Part shown: positions 46,351-55,825 of the stretch, one piece after another | Layout: every line of letters begins with the position of its first letter | Position numbering within the stretch: the stretch's first letter is position 1 | Source of the DNA: Pseudomonadota bacterium | GTDB lineage: Bacteria > Pseudomonadota > Gammaproteobacteria > Burkholderiales > Rhodocyclaceae | Assembly (NCBI GenBank): GCA_008501585.1 | Contig: QQUN01000002.1 | Span: forward strand, 1-58,861 | Direction: 5' to 3' | Length of the DNA: 58,861 nt | The notes under the pieces: generated by a model | Databases searched by the model: none | The model's input: the letters and a program-made list of their open reading frames with translations, nothing else | What the model was told of the DNA's origin: nothing | Translations under genes and position numbers: made by a program

Positions 46351-46521
46351 GAATCTTGTCTCCGGGGGGCTCGGCCAATGACAGCGTGGTGTCCTGCCGA
46401 TGTTGTTTATAAATGAAACGTATCGTTCCAATAAATCCTTGAATGCACTATTGTGGCAGTCACATGAAAAGCCAAGCGCTATTCGCACTTGAGGCCGAAA
46501 CTGAAACGGAAGTCGCTTGAT
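46351..46521. promoter_or_regulatory. iseJ/iseR divergent promoter with operator palindrome
   Basis: GAAACGTATCGTTCC at 46415-46429 is a 15-bp palindrome-like site whose core (AACGATACG on the other strand) recurs in both xsc promoters. It lies about 65 bp upstream of the iseJ start. Binding by the IclR-type proteins is inferred. Confidence 0.7.
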
Positions 46522-47355
46522 ATGGATCAAAATCGCACCGCAACACCGATCGAACCCGTGTTTGACGATGTCGAAGACGTTGCCCACACCGGTGCCAACG
46601 AAGACATCCGGCGCCTGCGCCCGCTCACCGTGCTCGAACTGCTGACCGAGTCGCCCCAGCCACTGACGCTGGCCCAGCTGGCCGCGCTCATGCAGGTGCC
46701 CAAGAGCACGCTGATGCGCCTGCTGCACTCGATGGAGGCGCAGGGCTATGTGCTGCACATGCCGGCCGAGCGTGGCTATGTGACCGGCACGCGGGCGGTG
46801 GCGCTGTCGCTCAAGACGCTGCGCGGCTCGAACATGCGGCGTGAGTGCCGCGCCGTGCTGCGCGCCCTGGTGCGGCGCCTGGGCGAGACCTGCAACCTCA
46901 CCGTGCCCGACGCCGGGCGGGTGCTCTACGTGGAACGGGTGGACACCGCCGAGCCGCTGCGCATGCATGTGCAGCCGGGCACCTGGGTGCCGATGCACTG
47001 CACCGCCAGTGGCAAGCTGTTCCTGTCGTCGATGTCGCTGCTCGAGCGCCAGTCGGTGCTGGCCAACCTGCCGCTGCCGCGCTCGTCGCCGCGCACCCTT
47101 GTGGAGCGCGCCGCGCTGGAGGCCGAACTGGACCGCCTGGCCAAGCTCGGTATCGGTATCGACAACGAGGAATTCGTGCGCGGCATGATTGCCGTGGCGG
47201 TGCCGGTACGTGACCGCGAGGGCAAGCTGGTGGCCGCGATCGCCTGCCATGCGCCGAGCGCGCGTATGTCGCTCGACGAGCTGATGGGCAACGTGCCGCA
47301 GCTGCGCGCCGCGGCCGAGCGCATGCGCGAAGTCTTGCTGCCGCCGATGGGGTAG
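46522..47355 (+). CDS. iseR: IclR-family regulator of the isethionate cluster
   Basis: A 277-residue IclR protein. The HTH is at about 35-95 (TLAQLAALMQVPKSTLMRLLHSMEAQGYV), and the effector domain includes HVQPGTWVPMHCTASGKLFLSS and IDNEEFVRGMIAVAVPV. ATG 46522 is preferred; an upstream start would add 11 residues. It is divergent from iseJ, as IseR is in described clusters. It is related to but clearly distinct from the two xsc-linked IclR proteins. Confidence 0.87.
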   Translation: MDQNRTATPIEPVFDDVEDVAHTGANEDIRRLRPLTVLELLTESPQPLTLAQLAALMQVPKSTLMRLLHSMEAQGYVLHMPAERGYVTGTRAVALSLKTLRGSNMRRECRAVLRALVRRLGETCNLTVPDAGRVLYVERVDTAEPLRMHVQPGTWVPMHCTASGKLFLSSMSLLERQSVLANLPLPRSSPRTLVERAALEAELDRLAKLGIGIDNEEFVRGMIAVAVPVRDREGKLVAAIACHAPSARMSLDELMGNVPQLRAAAERMREVLLPPMG

Positions 47356-47359
47356 CGGG

Positions 47360-47382
47360 GCGCGGGGGCAATGCCCCCGCGC
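47360..47382. terminator. GC-rich palindrome between convergent iseR and chemoreceptor genes
   Basis: GCGCGGGGGCA and TGCCCCCGCGC are perfect reverse complements with one base between them. There is no T tract. It sits exactly in the 33-bp gap between the stops. Confidence 0.5.
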
Positions 47383-47388
47383 GGCAGG

Positions 47389-49269
47389 TCAGACCTTGAA
47401 GCGCTCGAGCAAGGCGTTCTGCTGGCCGATGTGCTCGACCATCGACGAACACAGCGCCACCCGTCGGCTGGCGCCGCCGGCCACTTCCTGGCTGATGTCG
47501 CGAATGGTCGCGGTACGGGCGTTCAGCTCACCGGCGGCGTCGCTCTGGGTTTTGGCCACGGCGGCGATGTGCAGGCTCATGTCGTTGATTCGCGTGATGG
47601 CGCTGCGCACCTCGTCGAGGATGGCGTTGGCGGCCCCGGCCTCTTCGACCGTCCGGCTGGCGGTGGTGCTGCACTGGTGCATGCTGCTCTCGGCCAGCTT
47701 CACGCCGCTTTGCAGCTGCTCGATGATGCTGCGGATCTCGCCGGTCGACTCCTGCGTCAGCGAGGCCAGCGTGCGCACCTCGTCAGCCACCACGGCAAAG
47801 CCGCGCCCCGATTCGCCAGCGCGGGCGGCCTCGATGGCGGCGTTGAGCGCCAGCAGGTTGGTCTGGTCGGCGATGCCGGTGATCTTGGCCAGGATGGTGT
47901 CGATATGCTTGCTCAGCGCCACCAGGCGGTTGATCGACTGGCCCGTGTCGTTCAGGTCGGTGGCCAGGCGTTGGATCGCGTCGGAGGACTGCGACACCGC
48001 CTTGACGCCCTGTTCGGTCTGCGCGTTGGCCGTCTGCGCGGCGCTGGCGGCGGCGGCCGCATGCTCGGCCACCGACACCGCGGTGCTGTTCATGCCGTCC
48101 ATTTCGGCGGCCAGCCGGTCGAGCTCTTCGAGTTGCGCATGGAGCCGGCTGGCGGCCGTCTGTACCTGAGTAGATGTTTCGGTGCTGGTCTCGCGCACCC
48201 GCGTGGCCTGGCCCATGATGTTGCCGATCAGCGACTGCAGCGATTCAACAAAGCGGTTGAACTCCTGCGACAGCTGGGCCACCTCGTCCTGGCCCTCGGC
48301 CGGCAGTCGGCGGGTGAGGTCGCCGGCGCCGCCGTTGATCTCGCGCAGCGCCTGATGCAGGCGTTGCAGCGGCGTGAGCATGCGGCCCATCAGGGCCGCC
48401 AGCACGATGACGCTGAGCACCACGCCGACCACCGTGCCGATGATGGCGCGCACCGTGGCCGCCTGCGCCTCCTGCATGAGCACCGATTCGTCCAGCGCCA
48501 CGCCGAGGTACCAGTCCATGCCCTTCAGGCCGCTGAGCGGCGTGAAGGACACCAGCAAGGCCTTGCCGCCGCTGTTGACCGAGCTGAGCGTGCTGTTCAG
48601 CGCCGGGCGCTGGCCGTCGAAGAGTTCGTCGTAGGGCTTGCCGTTGCGCGCCGCGTCGGGGTGCGAAATGATCTTGCCGTTGCCGGCCATCAGGAAGGCG
48701 TGACCGGCGCCGTTGAGGTCGAGCGCGTTGACCGCTTCCGAGATGGTCTTCAGGCTGAGATCGCCGCCGAAGGCGCCCATGAACTGACCCTTGTCGGTGA
48801 GCCTGGCGACGGCGGAGATCAGGATCTCGCCGGTGGCGGCGTCGGCATAGGGCTCGGTCAGGGCGGCCTGGGCCGTGTCCCGGGCCACCGGATACCACGG
48901 GCGTTTGCGGGCATCCCAGCCGGCGGGATTCCAGCCCGGCGTGTTGGTGATGCGTGCGCCGTCGGTCGCCAGCCCGCCGAAGATGAGCAGGAACTGGGTC
49001 TTCAGGATGGGCAGGTCGAACACCTGCTGGATGTGCTCGGGGGTGAACTCGGCGTCGATGCTTTGCGCCATGGCGTCGATCAGCTGCAACTTGCCGTTGA
49101 GCCAGTTCTCGATCTGCCGCGCCAGCGTGCTGCCGGACTGGGTGATGCTCGACTCGGCCTGTGCACGCAGGCTGCTGCGCAGCTGGCTGACCTGGATCGC
49201 TGACAGCAGGCTGACCGTCAGGCACAGCACGGCCGCGGCCGCCAGGCCGACCTTGTGGGAAATCTTCAT
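47389..49269 (-). CDS. Methyl-accepting chemotaxis protein with dCache-type sensor
   Basis: A 626-residue receptor. TM1 is at about 8-28. The periplasmic double-Cache domain (about 30-275) includes [34 protein letters not shown], typical of amino-acid or organic-acid sensing receptors. TM2 is near 285-305, then HAMP and a tip [34 protein letters not shown]. It lies between iseR and the sulfite exporter, suggesting a role in taxis to a sulfonate or related nutrient. Confidence 0.92.
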   Translation of the reverse strand: MKISHKVGLAAAAVLCLTVSLLSAIQVSQLRSSLRAQAESSITQSGSTLARQIENWLNGKLQLIDAMAQSIDAEFTPEHIQQVFDLPILKTQFLLIFGGLATDGARITNTPGWNPAGWDARKRPWYPVARDTAQAALTEPYADAATGEILISAVARLTDKGQFMGAFGGDLSLKTISEAVNALDLNGAGHAFLMAGNGKIISHPDAARNGKPYDELFDGQRPALNSTLSSVNSGGKALLVSFTPLSGLKGMDWYLGVALDESVLMQEAQAATVRAIIGTVVGVVLSVIVLAALMGRMLTPLQRLHQALREINGGAGDLTRRLPAEGQDEVAQLSQEFNRFVESLQSLIGNIMGQATRVRETSTETSTQVQTAASRLHAQLEELDRLAAEMDGMNSTAVSVAEHAAAAASAAQTANAQTEQGVKAVSQSSDAIQRLATDLNDTGQSINRLVALSKHIDTILAKITGIADQTNLLALNAAIEAARAGESGRGFAVVADEVRTLASLTQESTGEIRSIIEQLQSGVKLAESSMHQCSTTASRTVEEAGAANAILDEVRSAITRINDMSLHIAAVAKTQSDAAGELNARTATIRDISQEVAGGASRRVALCSSMVEHIGQQNALLERFKV

Positions 49270-49363
49270 CTTGCGTCTCTCCGTGGGGGCGGCACCTTGG
49301 GTGCCGCTCGGGTTGGGCCCAGATCGCGCGTCTGGTTTCCCGTGTTATCGGCGTGATGGTGGC

Positions 49364-50122
49364 TTACTGAAGCGCAGCGAGAGCCGAGGCGATCAGGCTC
49401 AGGCCGATCAGGATCAGCACCGTGAAGGCGATGCGCCGCATCACCGTCGGCGGCAGTGGCGGCGGGTAGCGGCGGCCGGCGAAGGCGGCGGCGGTGACCA
49501 GCACGAAGGCGAAGGCGGTGAGTAGCCAGACCTCGGCGGTCAGCCCGCCCTGGATACCGACGAACACCGTGCGGCTGGCCGAGGTGAAGGTGAACACCAG
49601 CAGCAGCATGCTGCGCACCGCGGGCAGCGCCATCGGCTGGCGGTAGAAGTGGAAGATCACCGGCGGCCCGGCCATGCCGAACAGGCCGCCGAACAGGCCG
49701 GCAAGGAAGCCGCTGGCCAGGAAGCTGCGGTTGGGTGAGCGTGTCGGCAGCTGCGTGGGGCGCAGCGCAAAGACGATGCCGCTGTAGGCAATGACGACGC
49801 CGAGCAGCAGCTTGAGGGCCGTGGCGGCGACGGCGCTGAGGTAGTCGAGCAGCAGCACGCCGAGCACGATGGCCGGCACCACGCCGATCAGCACCGCCCG
49901 GGCGGCCGGCCAGTCGATCAGGTGCAGTTTGCCGGGCAGGGCCACGGCGCTGTTGGTCAGCGCCATCAGGCTGACCACCGCGGCCACCACGGGCAGCGGC
50001 GCCAGGTCGAAGCCGCTCGCCGCCCCCATCACGATCATGCCCAGCCCGAAGCCGGTGACGGTCTGGAAATAAGTGCCGACGGCAAAGAAGGCCAGCAGGG
50101 CGATGAGGGCGGGATCGGGCAT
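49364..50122 (-). CDS. TauE/SafE-family sulfite exporter
   Basis: A 252-residue membrane protein with about eight helices and the family repeats (FFAVGTYFQTVTGFGLGMIVMGAA; SGFLAGLFGGLFGMAGPPVIFHF). TauE/SafE members export sulfite or sulfoacetate during sulfonate breakdown. It begins 4 nt after the pta stop and is the distal gene of an xsc2-pta-exporter operon. It differs in family from the YeiH-type exporter beside xsc1. Confidence 0.85.
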   Translation of the reverse strand: MPDPALIALLAFFAVGTYFQTVTGFGLGMIVMGAASGFDLAPLPVVAAVVSLMALTNSAVALPGKLHLIDWPAARAVLIGVVPAIVLGVLLLDYLSAVAATALKLLLGVVIAYSGIVFALRPTQLPTRSPNRSFLASGFLAGLFGGLFGMAGPPVIFHFYRQPMALPAVRSMLLLVFTFTSASRTVFVGIQGGLTAEVWLLTAFAFVLVTAAAFAGRRYPPPLPPTVMRRIAFTVLILIGLSLIASALAALQ

Positions 50123-50126
50123 GGCG

Positions 50127-51134
50127 TCAGCTGCCGGCCGGGCGGTGGCCCTGCACCACGGTCACCGCGATCACGTGGAACACATCCTCGGCGCTGCAAC
50201 CGCGCGACAGATCGTTGGCCGGCAGGCTCAGACCCTGCATCAGCGGGCCGATGGCCACCGCGCCGCCGACCCGTTCGGCCAGCTTGTAGCCGATGTTGCC
50301 GGCTTCGAGATTGGGGAAGATCAGCACGTTGGCCTTGCCCTTGACCTGAGAGTCCGGCAGCTTGCGGTTGGCGATTTCGGCCACGATGGCGGCGTCCAGT
50401 TGCACGTCTTCGTCGATGGCCATGTCGGGGCGCTGCGCCTTGACCCGGCGTGAGGCCTCGACCACCTTGTCGACCGCGGCGTGCTTGGCGCTGCCGCGCG
50501 TGGAGAACGATAGCATCGCTACGCGCGGTTCTTCCATCAACAGGTCGCGCGCCGAATCGGCGGCGGCCATGGCAATCTCCGACAGCTCCTCGGCGTTCGG
50601 ATCGACCACCAGCCCGCAGTCGGAGAAGATCAGCCCGCCCTTGAGCGAGTGGAAGGGCTCGCACAGCATCATCAGGAAGAAGCTGGACACCAGCTTGAAG
50701 CCCGGTTTGACGCCGAGGATCTGGATCGCCGCCCGGACCACATCGCCGGTGGTGTGCACCGCGCCCGACACGGTGCCGTCGGCGTGGCCGGCCTTGACCA
50801 GCAGGTTGGCGCAGATCAGCGGCTGGGCGGCCTGCTCGGCGGCCTGCTCGCGCGTCATGCCCTTGTGGCGGCGCAGTTCAAACAAAGTATCAACCAGCTC
50901 GGGCATCAGCGGCGAGGTGGCCGGATCGACGAAGTCGATGCCGTCGAGCGGCAGGCCTTCCCTGGCGGCGAGCGCTTCGGCGGCGGCGCGGCTGCCGACC
51001 AGGATGATACGGGCGATGCCCTGCTGGGTGGCACGCACGGCGGCGGCCAGGATCCGGGCGTCGTCGCCTTCGGAGAGGGCGATGCGGCCCGGCTTGGCGC
51101 GGGCCTGCTCGATGATGCGATTGAGTGCTTTCAT
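50127..51134 (-). CDS. pta: Phosphate acetyltransferase (short form)
   Basis: A 335-residue PTA_PTB-family enzyme converting acetyl phosphate from Xsc into acetyl-CoA. Family stretches include GRIALSEGDDARILAA, CANLLVKAGHADGTVSGAVHTTGDVVRAAIQILG and FPNLEAGNIGYKLAER. It lacks the N-terminal DRTGG region of long Pta, as in other sulfonate operons. ATG 51134 follows GGAG closely. It stands after xsc2 but behind an intrinsic terminator, so its level is probably set below xsc2. Confidence 0.95.
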   Translation of the reverse strand: MKALNRIIEQARAKPGRIALSEGDDARILAAAVRATQQGIARIILVGSRAAAEALAAREGLPLDGIDFVDPATSPLMPELVDTLFELRRHKGMTREQAAEQAAQPLICANLLVKAGHADGTVSGAVHTTGDVVRAAIQILGVKPGFKLVSSFFLMMLCEPFHSLKGGLIFSDCGLVVDPNAEELSEIAMAAADSARDLLMEEPRVAMLSFSTRGSAKHAAVDKVVEASRRVKAQRPDMAIDEDVQLDAAIVAEIANRKLPDSQVKGKANVLIFPNLEAGNIGYKLAERVGGAVAIGPLMQGLSLPANDLSRGCSAEDVFHVIAVTVVQGHRPAGS

Positions 51135-51150
51135 GCGTCGATGCTCCTGC

Positions 51151-51182
51151 GCCGGCGGGCGGGGGTGGCCCCGTCCGCCGGC
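51151..51182 (-). other. GC-rich hairpin in the pta leader
   Basis: GCCGGCGG...CCGCCGGC with inner GGGG/CCCC pairs lies immediately upstream of the pta ribosome site on the minus strand. It may protect a processed pta message or modulate its translation. Confidence 0.5.
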
Positions 51183-51183
51183 C

Positions 51184-51234
51184 AAAAAAGAAAGCCGGAA
51201 CGAGACGCATCGGGGGATGATGGCTCGTTCCGGC
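51184..51234 (-). terminator. Intrinsic terminator between xsc2 and pta
   Basis: On the minus strand GCCGGAACGAG and CTCGTTCCGGC pair perfectly over 11 bp with a 19-nt loop that itself holds CATC/GATG. The stem is followed by TTTCTTTTTT. It lies 66 nt after the xsc2 stop and would partially uncouple pta and the exporter from xsc2. Confidence 0.82.
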
Positions 51235-51299
51235 AAAGCCTCGATCCGTTATGCGAGGGACGGACGAGGCGGGAGGCGGGTTGCAGTTCCCTGAAAGCC

Positions 51300-53120
51300 T
51301 TACACGTAATCCTTGTACTTATCGAGGAATCGCACCGGCTTGGACAGCGCATCGCGGCGGAACGGATCGCCCAGCTCGCGGGTACACATGATCTCGATGA
51401 TGGTGGTCTTGCCCTCGTTCATCTGCATGTCGATGGCTTTCTTGAGCGCCGGGCCCACATCCTCGAGCTTGTCGACCGTGATCCCCTCGGCACCCATGGC
51501 GCGGGCGATCTCGGCAAAGGACTGGTTGTCCAGCTCGCCGGCGACGAAGCGGCGGTTGTAGAAGTCCACCTGGTTCTTCTTCTCCGCGCCCCACTGACGG
51601 TTGTGGAACACCACCGCCGTGACCGGGATGTTGTGACGCACGCAGGTCATCGTCTCCATCAGGCTCATGCCCCAGGCACCGTCACCGGCGTAGGACACCG
51701 CCGGGCGATGCGGCGCGGCCACCTTGGCACCGATGATGGTCGGGAAGGCATAACCGCAGTTACCGAAGCTCATCGCCGCGAAGAAGGAGCGCGGCTTCTC
51801 GAAACGCAGATAGCTGTTGGCCACCGAGTTGATGTTGCCGATGTCGGTGGAGACCATCACGTCTTCCGGCATGGCTTTTTCCAGCTCGCGCAGCACCTGG
51901 CGCGGATGCAGATAATCGCCGCCCTGGAAGGTCTTCTCCTTCGCGTTCTCCTCGATCATGTCCAGGCTGAAGGGGTCGCGCTCGTGCGTCCACTCGTCCA
52001 GCTCCTTCTCCCACGCCGCCTTCTCGTTGGCGATGGTCGCCGCGCGCTCGGCCCGGTTCGCATCGCAGGCCAGATCCTTGCCGGTCAGACGCGCGGTCAG
52101 TGCAATGGCCGCCGCCTTCGCATCGCCGCAGATGCCCACCGAAATCTTCTTCACCAGGCCCAGCATCTTGTTGTCCGCATCGATCTGGATGATCTTGGCC
52201 TGCTTGGGCCAGTAATCCATGCCGTGCTGCGGCAGCGTACCGAAGGGCCCCAGACGCGAACCGAGCGCCACCACCACATCCGCCTGCGCCATCAGCTTCA
52301 TCGCTGCTTTGGAACCCTGATAGCCCAGCGGGCCGCACCACAGCGGGTGGCTGGCGGGGAAGGAATCGTTGTGCAGATAGCTATTGACCACCGGCGCGCC
52401 CAGGCGCTCGGCCAGCGCCTTGCACTCCTCGATGGCATCGGCCATCACCACGCCGCCGCCCGAGATGATCACCGGGAACTTGGCCGTGGCCAGCAACTCC
52501 GCCGCCGCATTGAGCGACTGCTCGCCGCCCGGGCCGCGATCCAGACGCGAGGGCTTCGGAATCTCGCAAGTGATCTCGCCATAGAAATAGTCACGCGGGA
52601 TGTTCAGCTGCGTCGGGCCCATCTCGCTCATCGCGCGGTCGAAGCAACGCCCCGTGTACTCCGCCATCCGCGCCGGATGCGTCACATGGCCCTGGTACTT
52701 GGTGAACTCCTGGAACATCGGCAGCTGGTTACACTCCTGGAAGCCGCCCAGGCCCATCGTGCCCGTGCCCGTCTCCGGGGTCACGATCACCACCGGCGTA
52801 TGCGCCCAGTACGCGGCTGCAATGGCCGTCACGCAGTTCGAGATGCCCGGCCCGTTCTGGCCGATCACCACGCCATGGCGACCCGACACCCGCGCATAGC
52901 CATCGGCCATGTGCGCCGCGCCCTGCTCATGCACCACCGGAATCAAACGGATGCCGGCCGGCGCGAAGATATCCATCGCATCCATGAAGGCCGAACCCAT
53001 GATGCCGAACATGTCGGTCACCCCGTTGGAGACCATGGTCTCCACGAAGGCCTCCGAGGGCGTCATCTTGGTCGGGCCGGCAGGCACCGAACGGTTGGCT
53101 TGGGGGGTCTGATCGCTCAT
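51300..53120 (-). CDS. xsc: Sulfoacetaldehyde acetyltransferase, copy 2
   Basis: A 606-residue near-duplicate of copy 1. It has the same TPP elements (Glu65; GDGAWG from 479) and only six amino-acid differences, while many synonymous bases differ. Every coordinate is offset by exactly 49,902 bp from copy 1. In this locus the downstream genes are pta and a TauE/SafE exporter, which complete conversion of sulfoacetaldehyde to acetyl-CoA. It is therefore the copy most likely serving isethionate. It is divergent from iclR2. Confidence 0.96.
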   Translation of the reverse strand: MSDQTPQANRSVPAGPTKMTPSEAFVETMVSNGVTDMFGIMGSAFMDAMDIFAPAGIRLIPVVHEQGAAHMADGYARVSGRHGVVIGQNGPGISNCVTAIAAAYWAHTPVVIVTPETGTGTMGLGGFQECNQLPMFQEFTKYQGHVTHPARMAEYTGRCFDRAMSEMGPTQLNIPRDYFYGEITCEIPKPSRLDRGPGGEQSLNAAAELLATAKFPVIISGGGVVMADAIEECKALAERLGAPVVNSYLHNDSFPASHPLWCGPLGYQGSKAAMKLMAQADVVVALGSRLGPFGTLPQHGMDYWPKQAKIIQIDADNKMLGLVKKISVGICGDAKAAAIALTARLTGKDLACDANRAERAATIANEKAAWEKELDEWTHERDPFSLDMIEENAKEKTFQGGDYLHPRQVLRELEKAMPEDVMVSTDIGNINSVANSYLRFEKPRSFFAAMSFGNCGYAFPTIIGAKVAAPHRPAVSYAGDGAWGMSLMETMTCVRHNIPVTAVVFHNRQWGAEKKNQVDFYNRRFVAGELDNQSFAEIARAMGAEGITVDKLEDVGPALKKAIDMQMNEGKTTIIEIMCTRELGDPFRRDALSKPVRFLDKYKDYV

Positions 53121-53288
53121 GATTGTCTCTCTCCGGGGTTTGGGGTTCTTCTCGTTAAACGATACGAAAGATTCCGAAAAACGAGATGTGCCTGAACTGT
53201 AGGCAGGAGATGCCACGCCGTCAAGAGAAAAATTCAAAAAACGAAACGTATTGTCTTGATAACTGCAATTCACTATGATGGACTCACC
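53121..53288. promoter_or_regulatory. Divergent xsc2/iclR2 control region, copy of the xsc1 region
   Basis: It is identical to 3219-3386 apart from one base. It carries operator-like sites at 53156-53170 (TAAACGATACGAAAG) and 53243-53255 (GAAACGTATTGTC). The near-perfect conservation of non-coding sequence exceeds that of the flanking genes. Confidence 0.7.
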
Positions 53289-54110
53289 ATGAACGCACCG
53301 AGCCCCACCGCCCCGACCGAGCTGCCGCGCATCGACGGCGACACGCCGACGCTGCGCCTGTTCGGCCTGCTCGAAGTGATCGCCGCCAAGGACCAGTTCT
53401 TCACGCTGCACGGGCTGGTCGAAGAGACCGCGCTCCCGAAGCCCACGCTGCACCGCATGCTCCAGCAGCTCGAGGCGGCCGGCATGATCCAGCGCGACGG
53501 CGACGGCCGTCAGTACAGCACCGGCGTGCGCCTGCGCCGCCTGGCCGAGAACCTGCTCTTGAACAACACCGTGCACGGCGCGCGCCACCTGGTGCTGCGC
53601 CGGCTGGTCGAAGAAGTGGGCGAGAGCTGCAACATCACCGCCTTCTCGGGCAGCGAGGTCTTGTATCTGGACCGCGTCGAGACGGCCGCACCGCTGCGCT
53701 TCTACCTGCACCCCGGCTCACGCGTGCCGGCGCACTGCTCCGCCAGCGGCAAGCTCTTCCTCGCGCAGATGAGCCCGGCCCAACGCCGCCGCCTGCTCGC
53801 CCATGTGCCGCTCGAGCGCTTCACCAACAAGACGCTGACCACGCTCGCGGCGCTCGAAGAAGAGATCGAGACGGTCAAGCGCCAGGGCTATGCGCTGGAC
53901 GACGAAGAATTCCTGCCCGGGCTGGTGTGCGCCGCGGTGCTGGTGCCCCGACACAACGCCCGCTCGAACATGGGCATCGCCATTCAGGCACCGGTGATGC
54001 GTCTGGACCGGGAGAAGGTGCTCGCGCAGCTGCCGGCACTCAAGCGCGCCGCCGAGGCGCTGGCCGACATCGAGGCGCAGGCCGAGAAAGAACTGCAGCA
54101 CAGCGCCTGA
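53289..54110 (+). CDS. IclR-family transcriptional regulator, copy 2
   Basis: A 273-residue protein differing from copy 1 at six positions: T3A, G-to-A in the HTH (ETALPKPT) and a cluster near the C-terminus. The divergent arrangement with xsc2 is the same. The single change in the HTH is near but not in the recognition helix, so both proteins probably bind the same sites. A strong terminator follows here, unlike copy 1, which may read into the cobS-like gene. Confidence 0.88.
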   Translation: MNAPSPTAPTELPRIDGDTPTLRLFGLLEVIAAKDQFFTLHGLVEETALPKPTLHRMLQQLEAAGMIQRDGDGRQYSTGVRLRRLAENLLLNNTVHGARHLVLRRLVEEVGESCNITAFSGSEVLYLDRVETAAPLRFYLHPGSRVPAHCSASGKLFLAQMSPAQRRRLLAHVPLERFTNKTLTTLAALEEEIETVKRQGYALDDEEFLPGLVCAAVLVPRHNARSNMGIAIQAPVMRLDREKVLAQLPALKRAAEALADIEAQAEKELQHSA

Positions 54111-54145
54111 GCGGGGGGAGGCTCTCCCGTTCTGGCGGCCAACAA

Positions 54146-54176
54146 CGCCCCGGCGAAAACCGGGGCGTTTTTATTT
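54146..54176 (+). terminator. Intrinsic terminator after iclR2
   Basis: CGCCCCGG-CGAAAA-CCGGGGCG is a perfect 8-bp stem followed by TTTTTATTTT. It lies 36 nt after the iclR2 stop, just past the end of the duplicated segment. Confidence 0.92.
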
Positions 54177-54216
54177 TCTGGCGTGCTTGTTGCGGGGATT
54201 GACTGGGGCATAAAAA

Positions 54217-54229
54217 GGACATAATGTCC
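54217..54229. promoter_or_regulatory. Palindrome at the dcm translation start, possible autoregulatory operator
   Basis: GGACAT-A-ATGTCC is a perfect 6+1+6 inverted repeat overlapping the first possible ATG (54224). AATGTCCGCAA is then repeated directly at 54256, at the second possible ATG. The N-terminus of the methyltransferase has an HTH-like segment, so it could bind here and regulate its own gene, as known for some m5C methyltransferases. Confidence 0.5.
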
Positions 54230-54256
54230 GCAAAAATTCCCAGCGAAGGCGCAAAA

Positions 54257-55537
54257 ATGTCCGCAACCGTCCTCACCACCGGCCCCGATGCCGATGTGGC
54301 CCTGCAATACCTCACCGAAGCACTCAAGCTCCGTAGCCAGACCGAAGTGGCCCGCCTGCTGGGCAAGGATGCACGCACCGTGCGCCGGTGGATCGCCGAG
54401 CAGGCGGTGCCGCCGCACTACCGCTATGCCCTCCAGCAACTCCTCCCGTTTGGCGGCGAAGCGCCCTCAGAAGGGCAGTTCCGTTTCATCGACCTGTTTG
54501 CCGGGGTCGGCGGGATCCGCGCCGCCTTCGAAGGGATCGGCGGCCAATGCGTATTCACCAGCGAATGGGACAACTACGCGCAGAAAACCTACGCCGAGAA
54601 CTATCGCGACGAGCACCCCATTCACGGTGACATCACACAGATTGCGGCAGCCGAGGTGCCCGATCACGACGTGTTGCTTGCCGGCTTCCCGTGCCAGCCG
54701 TTCTCCATTGCCGGGGTTTCCAAGAAGAATGCGCTCGGTCGTGCCCACGGATTTTCCGACGAGACACAGGGGACGCTGTTCTTCGACATCTGCCGCATCA
54801 TCGAAGAAAAGCAGCCGCGCGCCTTCCTGCTCGAAAACGTCAAGAACCTCATGTCCCACGACAAGGGGCGCACATGGGATGTCATCAAGCGGAATCTGAT
54901 CGATCTCGGCTACGACATCTCTCCGCGTGTGGTGGACGGTGCCCACTTCGTGCCCCAGCATCGCGAACGCATTCTCATCGTCGGCTTCCGTCGCGATCTG
55001 GGCGTCAGCTTCGACTGGGACGCACTGCCGCTGCCGGAGAAAGGGCACAAGAAGCTCGGCAGTATCCTGCATCGCACCGATGGCAGCGAGCCTGTCCTCG
55101 ACTGGGATGGCGACCGCTTCTTCGACCACGCTGCACGCAAGGTGCAGGACAAATACACCCTTACCCCCAAGCTGTGGGCCTACCTGCAGGGCTATGCCGA
55201 GAAGCACCGTGCCAAGGGCAACGGCTTCGGCTTCGGATTGGTCTTCCCCGACAGCGTCACCCGCACGCTGTCGGCCCGCTACTACAAGGACGGGTCGGAG
55301 ATTCTGGTCTATCAGGGCGAGCACAAGAATCCGCGCCGGCTCACGCCGCGCGAATGCGCACGGCTGATGGGTTTTCCGGATACGTTCCGGATTCCGGTGT
55401 CGGATACGCGGGCCTACAAGCAGTTTGGTAATTCGGTGGTTGTTGACGTCATGCGACATGTCGCAAGGTTGATGCAACCGCGCCTGGATGCTGATATCCT
55501 GGAGCCGGAACTTCCCCTTCGCTATGCAACCGCCTGA
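54257..55537 (+). CDS. dcm: DNA cytosine-5 methyltransferase (Dcm/M.EcoRII-like)
   Basis: A 426-residue m5C methyltransferase very similar to Dcm/M.EcoRII, expected to modify CCWGG. SAM motif I is [21 protein letters not shown]. The catalytic Cys146 is in [24 protein letters not shown], with ENVKNL and QHRERI following. The C-terminal motif X region is [11 protein letters not shown]. The first 60 residues include an HTH-like segment ([21 protein letters not shown]). ATG 54257 has GAAGG upstream; an in-frame ATG at 54224 would add 11 residues. It leads the restriction island. Confidence 0.93.
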   Translation: MSATVLTTGPDADVALQYLTEALKLRSQTEVARLLGKDARTVRRWIAEQAVPPHYRYALQQLLPFGGEAPSEGQFRFIDLFAGVGGIRAAFEGIGGQCVFTSEWDNYAQKTYAENYRDEHPIHGDITQIAAAEVPDHDVLLAGFPCQPFSIAGVSKKNALGRAHGFSDETQGTLFFDICRIIEEKQPRAFLLENVKNLMSHDKGRTWDVIKRNLIDLGYDISPRVVDGAHFVPQHRERILIVGFRRDLGVSFDWDALPLPEKGHKKLGSILHRTDGSEPVLDWDGDRFFDHAARKVQDKYTLTPKLWAYLQGYAEKHRAKGNGFGFGLVFPDSVTRTLSARYYKDGSEILVYQGEHKNPRRLTPRECARLMGFPDTFRIPVSDTRAYKQFGNSVVVDVMRHVARLMQPRLDADILEPELPLRYATA

Positions 55538-55546
55538 GGAATCATC

Positions 55547-55825
55547 ATGACTATCGAATCCCGCATCCCCGCGCTACATGGTCTTTCGTTCGATCATGCA
55601 TTGATGTGGTTTTCAGAACTGCAGTGCAAAGGACTTCTGTTCCATCCTGATGACGATCCGGACGACATTGTGACGATTCGGGAGGGTGAGAAGTTGTTCT
55701 CAGATGTTGAGGTTGCCGAAGCCCGGTTCGTGATTGGCGAACTGTTCACTGAACTCGGCGACGACGTATACGAAGCCGCCTATCCGGTTTTTATGAACGC
55801 CATGGGATTCAAGCTCGACGCGTGA
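55547..55825 (+). CDS. Small acidic protein of unknown function between dcm and vsr
   Basis: A 92-residue protein not recognised as any family. It has about 19 Asp/Glu against 6 Lys/Arg, including DDDPDD at 35-40, and no membrane segment. It starts 9 nt after the dcm stop and its stop overlaps the vsr start (TGATG), so it is made with the restriction system. The charge would suit a DNA-mimic or protein-binding modulator, but that is a guess from composition. Confidence 0.65.
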   Translation: MTIESRIPALHGLSFDHALMWFSELQCKGLLFHPDDDPDDIVTIREGEKLFSDVEVAEARFVIGELFTELGDDVYEAAYPVFMNAMGFKLDA

